Below are positions 35,534 to 43,522 of a DNA stretch of 64,000 bases, piece by piece. The position numbers and the translations under genes were made by a program. Position 1 is the stretch's first letter. Each line of letters opens with the position of its first letter. The stretch lies in contig JBAYTZ010000003.1 in assembly GCA_041675285.1 (NCBI GenBank), forward strand, positions 248,001 to 312,000. The letters are read 5' to 3'. The notes under the pieces are model-generated. The model saw only the letters and a list, made by a program, of their open reading frames with translations. It made no database searches and was not told where the DNA came from. The stretch comes from Candidatus Delongbacteria bacterium. Its GTDB lineage: Bacteria; CAIWAD01.

Positions 35534-35562
35534 TTGAAGTGTGATATCAATAGTGGTATCAT
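35534..35562 (+). promoter_or_regulatory. Promoter and overlapping operator of hicAB-1
   Basis: TTGAAG (35534-35539) and TATCAT (35557-35562) are 17 bp apart, with TGG ahead of the -10 like an extended -10. GATATCA-ATAG-TGGTATC (35543-35560) is a near-perfect inverted repeat over the spacer and -10, fitting binding of the HicB antitoxin. The -10 ends only 3 bp before the ATG at 35566, so the mRNA would be leaderless or nearly so. Confidence 0.55.
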
Positions 35563-35565
35563 CGA

Positions 35566-35826
35566 ATGCCCTCGATAGATGACATTCTGCGCGAGATGCG
35601 CGAACATCCCGGAGGGCAGCGATTTGCCGATCTCTGCCGGGTCTGCGATCACTATTTCGGGCCGGCTCGCCAGCAAGGCGGCAGCCATCGAGTCTATCGC
35701 ACTCCGTGGGCGGGCGACCCGCGCGTGAACATTCAGGCAGAACATGGGACGGCCAAAGCCTACCAAGTCCGGCAGGTGCTGAAGGCACTGGACCGACTGG
35801 CCAAGGAGGCAGGCAATGAAAGTTGA
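35566..35826 (+). CDS. hicA: HicA-family toxin
   Basis: 86 residues. The dsRBD-like HicA fold is seen in RFADLCRVCDHYFG, GGSHRVYRTPW (catalytic His in GSH) and YQVRQVLKALDRL. HicA toxins cut mRNA. The last 11 bp overlap the next gene. The start ATG leaves almost no 5' leader behind the predicted promoter. Toxin-first order, as in E. coli hicAB. Confidence 0.83.
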   Translation: MPSIDDILREMREHPGGQRFADLCRVCDHYFGPARQQGGSHRVYRTPWAGDPRVNIQAEHGTAKAYQVRQVLKALDRLAKEAGNES

Positions 35827-36142
35827 CAAGTACACCTACCGGGTCAGCTGGTCCGAGGAGGACGAACGGCACGTGGGCCTGTGCGTGGAGTTTCCCAGCC
35901 TGTCCTGGCTGGCGACCACGCCAGAAGCCGCGCTGAAGGGAATTCGCAAGCTGGTGGCCGACGTGGTGCTCGATCTTGGACAGGAGGGCGAACCGGTGCC
36001 TGAACCCTTGTCCGCCAAGATCTACAGCGGCAAATTCATGGTGCGTGTCCCGCCGGAAGTGCACCGGCAATTGGCCTTGGAGGCGGCTCTCCAGGGAGTC
36101 AGCTTGAATCGGCTGGCCAGCGCCAAGCTGGGCAGAATGTAA
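35816..36142 (+). CDS. hicB: HicB-family antitoxin
   Basis: 108 residues. The N-terminal HicB RNase-H-like fold (YRVSWSEEDERHVGLCVEFPSL, then ATTPEAALKGIRKLV) is followed by a C-terminal ribbon-helix-helix-like part (GKFMVRVPPEVHRQLALEAAL, then SLNRLASAKL) for DNA binding. It neutralises HicA and should bind the inverted repeat at 35543-35560. Confidence 0.85.
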   Translation: MKVDKYTYRVSWSEEDERHVGLCVEFPSLSWLATTPEAALKGIRKLVADVVLDLGQEGEPVPEPLSAKIYSGKFMVRVPPEVHRQLALEAALQGVSLNRLASAKLGRM

Positions 36143-36187
36143 ACGGCAACAGACTGACGATTGGGAAACCGGCCAGCAGGAGGCGTC

Positions 36188-37300
36188 ATGGAGCTCACCC
36201 CCGTTCAGCAGGCATTCCTGGAAAAAGTGCGGAGCTTCGCCCAGGGCGAGGTGAAGGCGCGGGCCGCCGCCGTGGACGCCGCCGAGGCGTTTCCCGAGGA
36301 CCTGGTGGGACGGTTGCGTGAGCTGGGTCTGCTGGGCATTCCCTACCCGCAGGCCGTGGGCGGCGCCGGGCTGGACACGGTCTGCTACGCCCTGGCGGTG
36401 GAGGAGATCAGCCGGGCCTGCGGTTCCACGGGCATCACCCTGGCCGCGCACACCAGCCTGGGCACCAACCCCATCTACCTGTTCGGCAGCGCGGAGCAGA
36501 AGGCCCACTGGCTGCCGCGCCTCTGCTCCGGCCAGACCCTGGGCGCCTTCGGCCTGACGGAGCCCGGCGCGGGCAGCGACGCCGGCGGCACGCGCACCCG
36601 GGCCGCGCGCACTCCGGGCGGCTGGGTCGTCAACGGCAGCAAGATGTGGATCACCAACGCGGCCTACGCCGACGTGCTGGTCTTCACCGCGCTGACGGAC
36701 CGCGACAAGCGCGAGATCAGCTGCTTCCTGGTGGAGAAGGGCACGCCCGGCTACTCCATCGGCGCCTGCGAGAAGAAGCTGGGCCTGCGCGGCAGCGACA
36801 CCCACGCGCTGGCCTTTGAGAATCTGCACCTGCCTGAGGACGCCCTGCTGGGCGAACTGGGCCAGGGCTTCCAGCAGATGTTGAAGACCCTGAACGGCGG
36901 CCGGATCTCCATCGGCGCCATGGCGCTGGGCCTGGCCCAGGGCGCGCTGGACGAGATCCTCGAGGTCTTCAAGGGCGTGACCCTGCGCCAGAGCCACGCC
37001 TTCTACGTGGCGGACATGGCCACGCGCATCCAGGCCGCCCGCCACCTGGTCTACGACGCCGCGCGCGCCAAGGACGCCGGCCGCGACTACGTCACCCTCT
37101 CCGCCATGGCCAAGCTCTTCGCCAGCGAAACCGCCAGCTGGTGCGCCGATCGCGCCATCCAAATCCTCGGCGCCGAAGGCTACACGCGCGCCCACGCCGC
37201 CGAGCGCATCTGGCGCGACGCCAAGCTCTGCGAAATCGGCGAGGGCACCAGCGAGATCCAGCGCCTGGTGATCAGTCGCAGGCTGCTGGAAGCGCGATAA
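36188..37300 (+). CDS. Acyl-CoA dehydrogenase, shortened in the C-terminal domain
   Basis: 370 residues from ATG 36188, with AGGAGG 6 bp upstream. FAD/substrate motifs FGLTEPGAGSDAGG (121-134) and WITNAAYADV; catalytic Glu352 in GEGTSEIQRLVISR. Around residues 255-272 the usual YxxxRxQFGxPI stretch is missing (EILEVFKGVTLRQSHAFYV instead), and the protein is a few residues short there. That stretch contacts FAD across the dimer. Otherwise a typical short-chain enzyme. It stands alone, between the HicAB module and an AT-rich gene. Confidence 0.88.
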   Translation: MELTPVQQAFLEKVRSFAQGEVKARAAAVDAAEAFPEDLVGRLRELGLLGIPYPQAVGGAGLDTVCYALAVEEISRACGSTGITLAAHTSLGTNPIYLFGSAEQKAHWLPRLCSGQTLGAFGLTEPGAGSDAGGTRTRAARTPGGWVVNGSKMWITNAAYADVLVFTALTDRDKREISCFLVEKGTPGYSIGACEKKLGLRGSDTHALAFENLHLPEDALLGELGQGFQQMLKTLNGGRISIGAMALGLAQGALDEILEVFKGVTLRQSHAFYVADMATRIQAARHLVYDAARAKDAGRDYVTLSAMAKLFASETASWCADRAIQILGAEGYTRAHAAERIWRDAKLCEIGEGTSEIQRLVISRRLLEAR

Positions 37301-37377
37301 GAATCGTAAAGAGAGTGAATGGTTAGAGCATATGATAGACTCTTGAAGATTAAGCTGATTAATCTGAAAGCAAATTC

Positions 37378-38223
37378 ATGGGTGATGACTGGACAAGACT
37401 GGAAGTCGAAGCCGTCGTGGCTGACTACTTTTCCATGTTTGTTAAGGAACTCAAATTGGAGCCCTACAGCAAGTCGGCCCATCGACATGCTCTTGCCAAA
37501 TTGTTGAAATCCAGATCAGATGGATCTATAGAGTTTAAACACCAGAATATTAGCGCGGTGTTGATAGATTTAGGATATCCATATATTGCAGGATACAAGC
37601 CGAAATTTAATTATCAACAATTACTGTTGGAAACAATCAAATCGTTGATCGCGTCTAACAAGTTGATTAATAAGACAGTAAGCCAATCTGTTGAAGCTCC
37701 CGCAATAAAATCTCAAACCACTGACATTCTTACTAGACTTGTTCTTGCGCCTGATCCACAAACTGTGAAATCTCGGCAATTAGTTGCGGAATTAAAACAC
37801 AATTACGGCATAGCGACGAATTATCTTGAACGCGAGACGCGGAATTCTTCTCTCGGTTTAGCGGGTGAGGAGTTTGTGCTAGAGTTTGAGCGTGCTAGGC
37901 TTGTTGAATCAGGTCGTCTAAGTCTGGCGGATAAAATAGAGCACACATCTGTGACTGAAGGAGATGGGGTTGGATTCGATATTAGATCGTTTGAAATTAA
38001 CGGAGCTGATAGGTTAATTGAGGTGAAAACAACAGCATACGGCAAGCAAACGCCATTCTTTGTTTCAAGAAATGAACTTAATGTGTCAAAAATCATGAAA
38101 CCGCACTACCATGTGTTTAGAGTGTTTGAGTTTAGAAACGATCCGAAATTGTTTATTCTATCTGGATCAATTGAAGAGAGCTGCAAATTAGAAGCAGTTA
38201 GTTATGTGGCACGAATTGGATAA
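37378..38223 (+). CDS. DUF3883 nuclease-like protein, AT-rich
   Basis: 281 residues from ATG 37378; only a weak GAAAG ribosome site. The N-terminal ~85 residues (FKHQNISAVLIDLGYPYIAG, FNYQQLL) match a domain found with restriction-type genes; the C-terminal half is DUF3883 with a PD-(D/E)xK pattern: Asp201 in GFDIRSF, Glu215 and Lys217 in IEVKTT. Such proteins occur in defence and restriction loci. Base composition is far more AT-rich than all neighbours and codon use differs, so it was acquired recently. No methylase or helicase partner is next to it. Confidence 0.78.
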   Translation: MGDDWTRLEVEAVVADYFSMFVKELKLEPYSKSAHRHALAKLLKSRSDGSIEFKHQNISAVLIDLGYPYIAGYKPKFNYQQLLLETIKSLIASNKLINKTVSQSVEAPAIKSQTTDILTRLVLAPDPQTVKSRQLVAELKHNYGIATNYLERETRNSSLGLAGEEFVLEFERARLVESGRLSLADKIEHTSVTEGDGVGFDIRSFEINGADRLIEVKTTAYGKQTPFFVSRNELNVSKIMKPHYHVFRVFEFRNDPKLFILSGSIEESCKLEAVSYVARIG

Positions 38224-38469
38224 GTGATATTGAAACTTCTTGTTATGATTTGATGCAAGATGAATCTTAACACTTGCATGTAATATGAATAGTGAAAATG
38301 GGCAAGTGCAAAGCAACTTATCGACTGTATAGTTCGTCAAGTGTTAAGTAACGGCCTAAATAACTCCACTGGCACTCATCTTGGCTCCATTCATATTTTC
38401 GGAACTCGCGATCTCTTGAAATTTCGCAACGCACTGCGTAAATTTACGCAGTGAATTGGGAAAAGTGCC
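38224..38469. promoter_or_regulatory. AT-rich spacer with inverted repeats
   Basis: 246 bp of foreign-looking DNA. CTTAACACTTG (38266-38276) and CAAGTGTTAAG (38338-38348) are perfect 11-bp inverted arms around 61 bp. Further on lies the palindrome listed separately. Likely holds the terminator of the DUF3883 gene and the promoter of the ATPase gene. Confidence 0.45.
38432..38453. promoter_or_regulatory. 22-bp perfect palindrome before the ATPase gene
   Basis: CACTGCGTAAA followed directly by its complement, with no loop, ending 16 bp before the ATG at 38470. The loopless symmetry suits a dimeric DNA-binding protein better than an RNA hairpin. Position implies control of the ATPase gene (inference). 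Confidence 0.55.
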
Positions 38470-39657
38470 ATGCTGATTGAGCGTCAACAACTTCCCCAGC
38501 TGGTAGAGCGCCTGCGCGAACCACGCCGCTTCATCCAGGTGGTGGCGGGACCGCGCCAAGTGGGCAAAACCACTCTGGCCCGCCAGGCGGCGGAAGCCTG
38601 CGGCCTGCCTTGGCGCTACGCCAGCGCCGACGAACCCACTCTGCGCGGTCCGGATTGGTTGGCCCAGCAATGGGAAGCCGCGCGGTTGGAGTGCGACGGC
38701 GCGGGCGCCCTGCTGGTGCTGGACGAAGTGCAGAAAATCAGCGGTTGGTCCGAGGCGGTGAAAGCCCTCTGGGACGAGGACAGCCGGCGTGCTTTGCCGC
38801 TGCGGGTGGTCATCCTGGGCTCCGCGCCCTTGCTGGTCCGGCACAGCTTGACGGAGAGCCTTGCCGGGCGCTTCGAGATCCTGCGCCTGCCCCATTGGTC
38901 GGCGTATGAAATGCGTCAGGCCTTTGGCTGGAGCATCGAACAGTCGATTTTCTACGGCGGCTATCCGGGCTCGGCGGCCCTGGTGGACGACTTTCCGCGC
39001 TGGGCGCGCTACATCCTCGATTCGCTGGTGGAGACCACCATCTCTCGCGACGTCCTGCTGCTCACCCGCGTGGACAAGCCGGCCCTGCTGCGCCGACTCT
39101 TCGAGCTGGGCTGCCGGCACTCCGGCCAGGAGCTTTCCTTCAACAGGATCTTGGGGCAGCTCCAGGATGCCGGCAATACCGGCACGCTGGCCCACTACTT
39201 GGATCTCCTGCGCGGCGCCGGCGTGTTGACCGGGCTGCCCAAGTACGCCGGGGCGGAACATCGGCGTCGTGCCGCCAGCCCCAAATTCCTGGTGTACAAC
39301 ACGGCCCTGCTCACGGCTCCTGCCGGCCGCCCCCTGGAAAACACCCGCGCGGACGGGCAAGCCTGGGGCCGGCTCGTGGAATCCGCCGTGGGTGCGTACC
39401 TGGCCAATGCAGAAGCCGTGGGCGACTGCGAACTGTTCTACTGGCGCGACGGGCATCACGAGGTGGATTTCGTGGTCCGCAGCCCAGCCGGGCTGAGCGC
39501 CATTGAAGTGAAAAGCAGCCGGCGCCGGGATCGCCTGCCGGGCATGGCGGCGTTTGCTGCGGCCTTTCCGTCCGCCCGTCGCTTGTTGGTCGGGGCCGAC
39601 GGCATTCCAATTGAGGATTTCCTGTTGCAGCCAGTGTCCCATTGGCTGGGCCGTTAA
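38470..39657 (+). CDS. AAA ATPase with DUF4143 domain
   Basis: 395 residues. Walker A GPRQVGKTT (27-35), Walker B LLVLDE (81-86), sensor GSAPLL, FYGGYPG, then a DUF4143 C-terminal domain ending with HHEVDFVV ... AIEVKSS, a PD-(D/E)xK-like signature. This AAA_14/DUF4143 family is common in bacteria and archaea, often scattered or mobile; function unknown. GC content is normal, unlike the preceding gene. Confidence 0.88.
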   Translation: MLIERQQLPQLVERLREPRRFIQVVAGPRQVGKTTLARQAAEACGLPWRYASADEPTLRGPDWLAQQWEAARLECDGAGALLVLDEVQKISGWSEAVKALWDEDSRRALPLRVVILGSAPLLVRHSLTESLAGRFEILRLPHWSAYEMRQAFGWSIEQSIFYGGYPGSAALVDDFPRWARYILDSLVETTISRDVLLLTRVDKPALLRRLFELGCRHSGQELSFNRILGQLQDAGNTGTLAHYLDLLRGAGVLTGLPKYAGAEHRRRAASPKFLVYNTALLTAPAGRPLENTRADGQAWGRLVESAVGAYLANAEAVGDCELFYWRDGHHEVDFVVRSPAGLSAIEVKSSRRRDRLPGMAAFAAAFPSARRLLVGADGIPIEDFLLQPVSHWLGR

Positions 39658-39808
39658 AGCTGGCGCACCCGGCTCGGTGAGCCGGGGAATAAAATCTCCT
39701 TTGATGGTGCGAAAAGGAATTTGCTACCCTACATTAGAGCGTAGAGGGAATGTGTCCCGCAGCTCATCGGCCCGGCCGGTGGCCGCGCGGCGGCCCGGAC
39801 CCTGGACT

Positions 39809-39883
39809 CGCGTTTTGCGGGTGCCCTTCGGGAGCCAATCGGGTTCCTGAGCCACCCATCATCTGTTTGGATTGGAGATCGAA
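39809..39883 (+). promoter_or_regulatory. 5' leader of RRM gene 1
   Basis: The ~75 bases before the start match the leader of the second RRM gene (40462-40532): CGCGTTTTGCGGGTGCC, CGGGAGCCA and CTGTTTGGATTGGAG. GGAG is the ribosome site. Conservation of non-coding leader next to paralogous genes suggests shared post-transcriptional control, for example in cold shock or autoregulation. Confidence 0.5.
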
Positions 39884-40153
39884 ATGAAGTTGTATGTGGG
39901 CAACATGGCCTTCTCGGTGACGGACTCCCAGCTCCGCACCGCGTTCGAGGCCTATGGTACCGTCGAAGAAGTGGCCGTCATCAGCGACCGTGACACGGGT
40001 CGCCCGAAGGGCTTCGCCTTCGTCACGATGCCCAACGCCCAGGAGGCCAACGCGGCCATCCAGGGCTTGAACGAGAAGGACCTCGACGGCCGCAATCTGC
40101 GCGTCAACGAGGCCAAGCCCAAGGCTGAAATGGGCAGCGGCGGGCGTTACTAG
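39884..40153 (+). CDS. RRM RNA-binding protein 1
   Basis: 89 residues from ATG 39884 (TTGGAGATCGAA upstream). A single RNA recognition motif: RNP2 KLYVGNM at 2-8 and RNP1 RPKGFAFVTM near 42-51, followed by a short C-terminal tail GSGGRY. Such small bacterial RRM proteins are often cold-induced and bind single-stranded RNA. Followed by its own terminator. Confidence 0.92.
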   Translation: MKLYVGNMAFSVTDSQLRTAFEAYGTVEEVAVISDRDTGRPKGFAFVTMPNAQEANAAIQGLNEKDLDGRNLRVNEAKPKAEMGSGGRY

Positions 40154-40197
40154 GCTCTGCCTGGCACCGGACCTGTTCCGGCGCATCAACGCTTCAG

Positions 40198-40233
40198 GGC
40201 CGTCGCGACTCGCTCGCGGCGGCCTTCTTCTTT
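40198..40233 (+). terminator. Terminator of RRM gene 1
   Basis: 10-bp stem GGCCGTCGCG with CGCGGCGGCC (one G-U pair), 7-nt loop, then TTCTTCTTT. Lies 45 bp after the stop. Confidence 0.75.
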
Positions 40234-40461
40234 GTGCCCTGGGCGGAATCGCGCGGCGGGAAAAAATTCCACGATTTTTCAGCCAGTGGTACAAACACGA
40301 GAAAAATTGTCCTACACTCATCCCCGGACTGCCTGTGGACCCAGCGATCGCGCCCGCCAGATTGGCTCTCGCACCTCCCTGGATCAACTGGACGGCACCT
40401 CCCGAGGATCTTCCCGGGATTGTTTTGCTGTGGGGTAGTTCACCGCCAACGGGCGATTCAC

Positions 40462-40532
40462 ACGCGTTTTTGGGTGCCTTGCGGGAGCCACGAGGGGTCC
40501 CGGGTCACCTTCACTGTTTGATTGGAGTGGAC
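40462..40532 (+). promoter_or_regulatory. 5' leader of RRM gene 2
   Basis: Matches the leader of RRM gene 1: CGCGTTTTTGGGTGCC, CGGGAGCCACG, CTGTTTGATTGGAG. Upstream at 40260-40325 is an AT-rich zone (AAAAATTCCACGATTTTT and GAAAAATTGTCC) that likely holds the promoter. Confidence 0.5.
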
Positions 40533-40829
40533 ATGAAGATCTATGTGGGCAACATGGCCTTTTCGGTGACGGAGCCTCAGCTGCGCGCCGCCTTCGAGGC
40601 CTACGGCGTCGTTGAAGACGTGGCGGTCATCAACGACCGGGACACCGGCCGCCCGAAGGGCTTCGCCTTTGTCACCATGCCCAACGCGGCGGAGGCCACT
40701 GCGGCCATCAACGCGCTGAACGAGACGGACCTCGGCGGCCGCAATCTGCGCGTCAACGAAGCCCGTCCGCGCGAAGAGGGTCGTGGCGGCGGCAGCGGCG
40801 GCGGCGGCGGTGGCCGCAATCGCTGGTAG
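40533..40829 (+). CDS. RRM RNA-binding protein 2
   Basis: 98 residues from ATG 40533. Paralog of RRM protein 1: KIYVGNM, RPKGFAFVTM, LGGRNLRVNEARP. It has a glycine-rich tail (GRGGGSGGGGGGRNRW) typical of this family and likely to aid RNA binding. Tandem duplicate. Confidence 0.92.
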   Translation: MKIYVGNMAFSVTEPQLRAAFEAYGVVEDVAVINDRDTGRPKGFAFVTMPNAAEATAAINALNETDLGGRNLRVNEARPREEGRGGGSGGGGGGRNRW

Positions 40830-40881
40830 CACCGGCACACACGTTCGTCCGCTGATTCAGCGGGCGGGCAGGCTGGATTGG

Positions 40882-40913
40882 CGCCGCCGGGATTCGTTCC
40901 CGGCGGCGTTTTT
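40882..40913 (+). terminator. Terminator of RRM gene 2
   Basis: Perfect 10-bp stem CGCCGCCGGG / CCCGGCGGCG with a 7-nt loop and five T after it. Confidence 0.85.
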
Positions 40914-41032
40914 CGTTCCCGGCCGGGCGGCGGCGGGTTCCCTCGCCCCCCAAGCAATGCCAACTTGCGCCTGACAGCCGGCCGCCTCCCCGCGGCTGGA
41001 GTAAATCGCCCAGCACAGCAACGGAGCCTCGC

Positions 41033-41251
41033 ATGAAAGGCGAATTGACCGCCATCATCGAACCGTCGGTCGATGGTGGTTTTTGGGCCTTGTGTCCTGA
41101 AGTCCCCGGCGCCAACGGGCAGGGCGAAACCGTGGCTGAGGCAAAGGAAAGTCTGCGCCTGGCCGTGGCGCTGATCCTGGAGGACCGCCTGGAGGATTTC
41201 CTGCGCGGCCTGCCGGCGGAAGCCATTCGGGAACCGTTGGTGATCCGGTGA
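41033..41251 (+). CDS. HicB-family antitoxin (second module)
   Basis: 72 residues, ATG 41033, ACGGAGCC upstream. HicB fold: GGFWALCPEVPGANGQGET, then EAKESLRLAVALILE. Short version without a separate DNA-binding tail. Its stop overlaps the next start (GTGA). Antitoxin-first order, unlike the module at 35.6 kb. Confidence 0.82.
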   Translation: MKGELTAIIEPSVDGGFWALCPEVPGANGQGETVAEAKESLRLAVALILEDRLEDFLRGLPAEAIREPLVIR

Positions 41252-41427
41252 AGAGACTCGATCTGGAGCGTCGACTGCGCCAGGCGGGCTGCATCCTCAA
41301 GCGACAGGGTGCCCAACACGCATTGTGGGTCAATCCGCACAACGGCACAATGGAAGCGGTTCCCCGTCACTCTGAGATCAAGGAAGAACTGGCGCGCAAG
41401 ATTCTAAGAAGTCTGGGCGCCGCTTGA
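41248..41427 (+). CDS. HicA-family toxin (second module)
   Basis: 59 residues from GTG 41248. VKRLDLERRLRQAGCILKRQ, then GAQHALWVNPHNG, then VPRHSEIKEELARKILRSLG is the compact HicA fold; His in GAQH is the expected catalytic residue (usual GSHH or GSH, here AQH). Predicted mRNA interferase. The stop overlaps the next open frame. Confidence 0.8.
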   Translation: MKRLDLERRLRQAGCILKRQGAQHALWVNPHNGTMEAVPRHSEIKEELARKILRSLGAA

Positions 41428-42290
41428 CTCCCGCTGACCATTCCCGGCTTGCGGGTCGCGTGTTTCCCTTCGGCGAAGCCCACGAACTGGATTTCGGCCG
41501 CCTGCTCATCCAGCGCGCCAACGGCGGCCGCCTGCTGCTGCCGGTGGCGCCCTGCCTGTTGCGCCTGACGCAGCGGGTGGTGCTGGTGGACGCCGGTCTC
41601 GATCCCGGCCTGGCCGACCGGGTGGAGGGCGTGGAGTGGCAGCGGCCCGCCCGGGACCTGGCGGCCCAGCTGGAAACGCTGGGACTGACCCTGGACGACG
41701 TGGGCGACGTGGTGTTGACGCACCTGCACGACGACCACGGCGGCGGGGTCTTCGACCGGCGGCGCGAGGCGCCCGTCTTTCCCAACGCCCGTCTGCACGT
41801 GCAGGAGCTGGCGCTCTGGCAGGGTCTGGACCGCGCGGCCCGGGGCGGCGAGCGCTTCGTCTCCCCCGTGCTGCTGGACTGGCTGCTGCAGACGCCCCTG
41901 GCGGTGCATCACCACGGGGATTGGCGGCTCTGCGAGGAACTGGCCGTGACCCACACGGGCGGCCACACGCCGGGCCACCAGATCGCGCTGGCGGGCGAGG
42001 GCCTGCTGCGCCGGGTGGAGGATCCCGCCGGCGGCGAGGAGCGCCTGCATTGGCAGCCCGCCGGGGACGGCCACGGCGACCTGCTGCTGGGCGGCGACCT
42101 GCTCTCGCTCAAGGCCTGCTTCCACCCCGACTTCCGCACCTCGTCCGACGTGGAGCCGGAGCGGGCGCGGGCGCGGCGGGCGGATCTGGGCGCGGCGGCG
42201 GTGCGCGGCCTGGTCTGCTACTTGTATCACGGAACCCCGGGACGGCGCTTTTGGCGGCCGGAATCCCGTTCCCCGGACCCGCAATCGTGA
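41424..42290 (+). CDS. Metallo-beta-lactamase-fold hydrolase
   Basis: 288 residues if started at TTG 41424, which overlaps the hicA stop; no good ribosome site is seen, and GTG 41459 is an alternative. Metal motif HLHDDH (His100, His102, Asp104, His105), second ligands in THTGGHTPGH and GDLL. Fits the lactonase/glyoxalase II branch; substrate not predictable. Ends 48 bp before the thiolase. Confidence 0.82.
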   Translation: MTPADHSRLAGRVFPFGEAHELDFGRLLIQRANGGRLLLPVAPCLLRLTQRVVLVDAGLDPGLADRVEGVEWQRPARDLAAQLETLGLTLDDVGDVVLTHLHDDHGGGVFDRRREAPVFPNARLHVQELALWQGLDRAARGGERFVSPVLLDWLLQTPLAVHHHGDWRLCEELAVTHTGGHTPGHQIALAGEGLLRRVEDPAGGEERLHWQPAGDGHGDLLLGGDLLSLKACFHPDFRTSSDVEPERARARRADLGAAAVRGLVCYLYHGTPGRRFWRPESRSPDPQS

Positions 42291-42338
42291 ATCTGGCGCC
42301 GGCCCGGAGGCCGGCGGCGAGCAGCAATCGGAGGGCAG

Positions 42339-43520
42339 ATGAAGCAAGTGGTGATCGTGGCCGCGGCGCGCACGCCGATCGGCTCCTTCAACGGGGCGCT
42401 GGCCTCCGTTCCGGCCCCGCGCCTGGGCGCCGTGGTGGTGGCGGAAGTGCTGAAGCGCGCCGGCGTCCGGCCGGAACTGGTGGACGAGGTGATCCTGGGC
42501 AACGTGCTGCCCGCTGGCGAAGGCCAGGCCCCCGCGCGCCAGGCGGCGATTTTCGCTGGCCTGCCCGAGCACGTGGCCTGCACCACGGTCAACAAGGTCT
42601 GTGGCAGCGGGCTGAAAAGCGTGATGCTGGCCGTCCAGGCCATCCAGTCCGGCGACGCCGAAGTGGTGGTGGCCGGCGGGATGGAGAACATGAGCCAGGT
42701 GCCCTACTACCTGCCCGAGGCCCGCAACGGCCTGCGCCTGGGCCACGGCAAGGTGCTGGACGGCCTGGTGCACGACGGACTCTGGGACGTCTACAACAAC
42801 TTCCACATGGGCAACGCGGCGGAGATCTGCGCCCGGGAGATGAGCATCAGTCGCGAAGACCAGGACGCCTTCGCCGCCGAGAGCTACCGGCGCAGCCAGG
42901 CGGCCATCGCGGCCGGCGCCTTCAAGCGCGAGATCGTGCCCGTGCCCGTGCCGCAGCGCAAGGGCGATCCGCTCTTGGTGGACACGGACGAGGAGCCCGG
43001 CAAGGGCCGGATCGACAAGCTGGCGGGGCTGAATCCGGCCTTCGAGAAGACCGGCACGGTGACCGCGGGCAACGCCAGCAGCATCAATGACGGCGCCGCC
43101 GCCGTGCTGCTGATGAGCGCCGACAAGGCCCGCGAATTGGGACTGAAGCCCCTGGCGCGCGTCGTGGCCCACGCGGGCGCGGCCCAGAAGCCGGAGTGGT
43201 TCACCACCGCGCCGGCGGCCAGCATCCGCAAGGCCCTGGACAAGGCCGGCCTGGCCCTCTCCGACATCGACCTCTTCGAGATCAACGAGGCCTTCAGCGT
43301 GGTGAGTTTGGCCAACGAGCGCCTGCTGGAGCTGGATCCGGCCAAGGTGAACCCGCGCGGCGGGGCCGTCAGCCTGGGGCATCCCATCGGCGCCAGCGGC
43401 GCGCGCGTGCTGGTGACCCTGCTCCACGAGCTGGAGGATCTGGGCCAGCGGCGCGGGCTGGCCAGCCTGTGCATCGGCGGCGGCGAGGCGGTGGCGTTGA
43501 TCGTGGAACGGGAGATCTAG
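42339..43520 (+). CDS. Acetyl-CoA C-acetyltransferase (thiolase)
   Basis: 393 residues from ATG 42339. Biosynthetic thiolase pattern: catalytic Cys88 in NKVCGSGLK, His348 in SLGHPIGASG, Cys378 in CIGGGE, and NEAF. Numbering nearly matches the well-studied Zoogloea enzyme. Condenses two acetyl-CoA or cleaves acetoacetyl-CoA. Two bases before the next gene, so one operon with the dehydrogenase. Confidence 0.95.
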   Translation: MKQVVIVAAARTPIGSFNGALASVPAPRLGAVVVAEVLKRAGVRPELVDEVILGNVLPAGEGQAPARQAAIFAGLPEHVACTTVNKVCGSGLKSVMLAVQAIQSGDAEVVVAGGMENMSQVPYYLPEARNGLRLGHGKVLDGLVHDGLWDVYNNFHMGNAAEICAREMSISREDQDAFAAESYRRSQAAIAAGAFKREIVPVPVPQRKGDPLLVDTDEEPGKGRIDKLAGLNPAFEKTGTVTAGNASSINDGAAAVLLMSADKARELGLKPLARVVAHAGAAQKPEWFTTAPAASIRKALDKAGLALSDIDLFEINEAFSVVSLANERLLELDPAKVNPRGGAVSLGHPIGASGARVLVTLLHELEDLGQRRGLASLCIGGGEAVALIVEREI

Positions 43521-43522
43521 AG

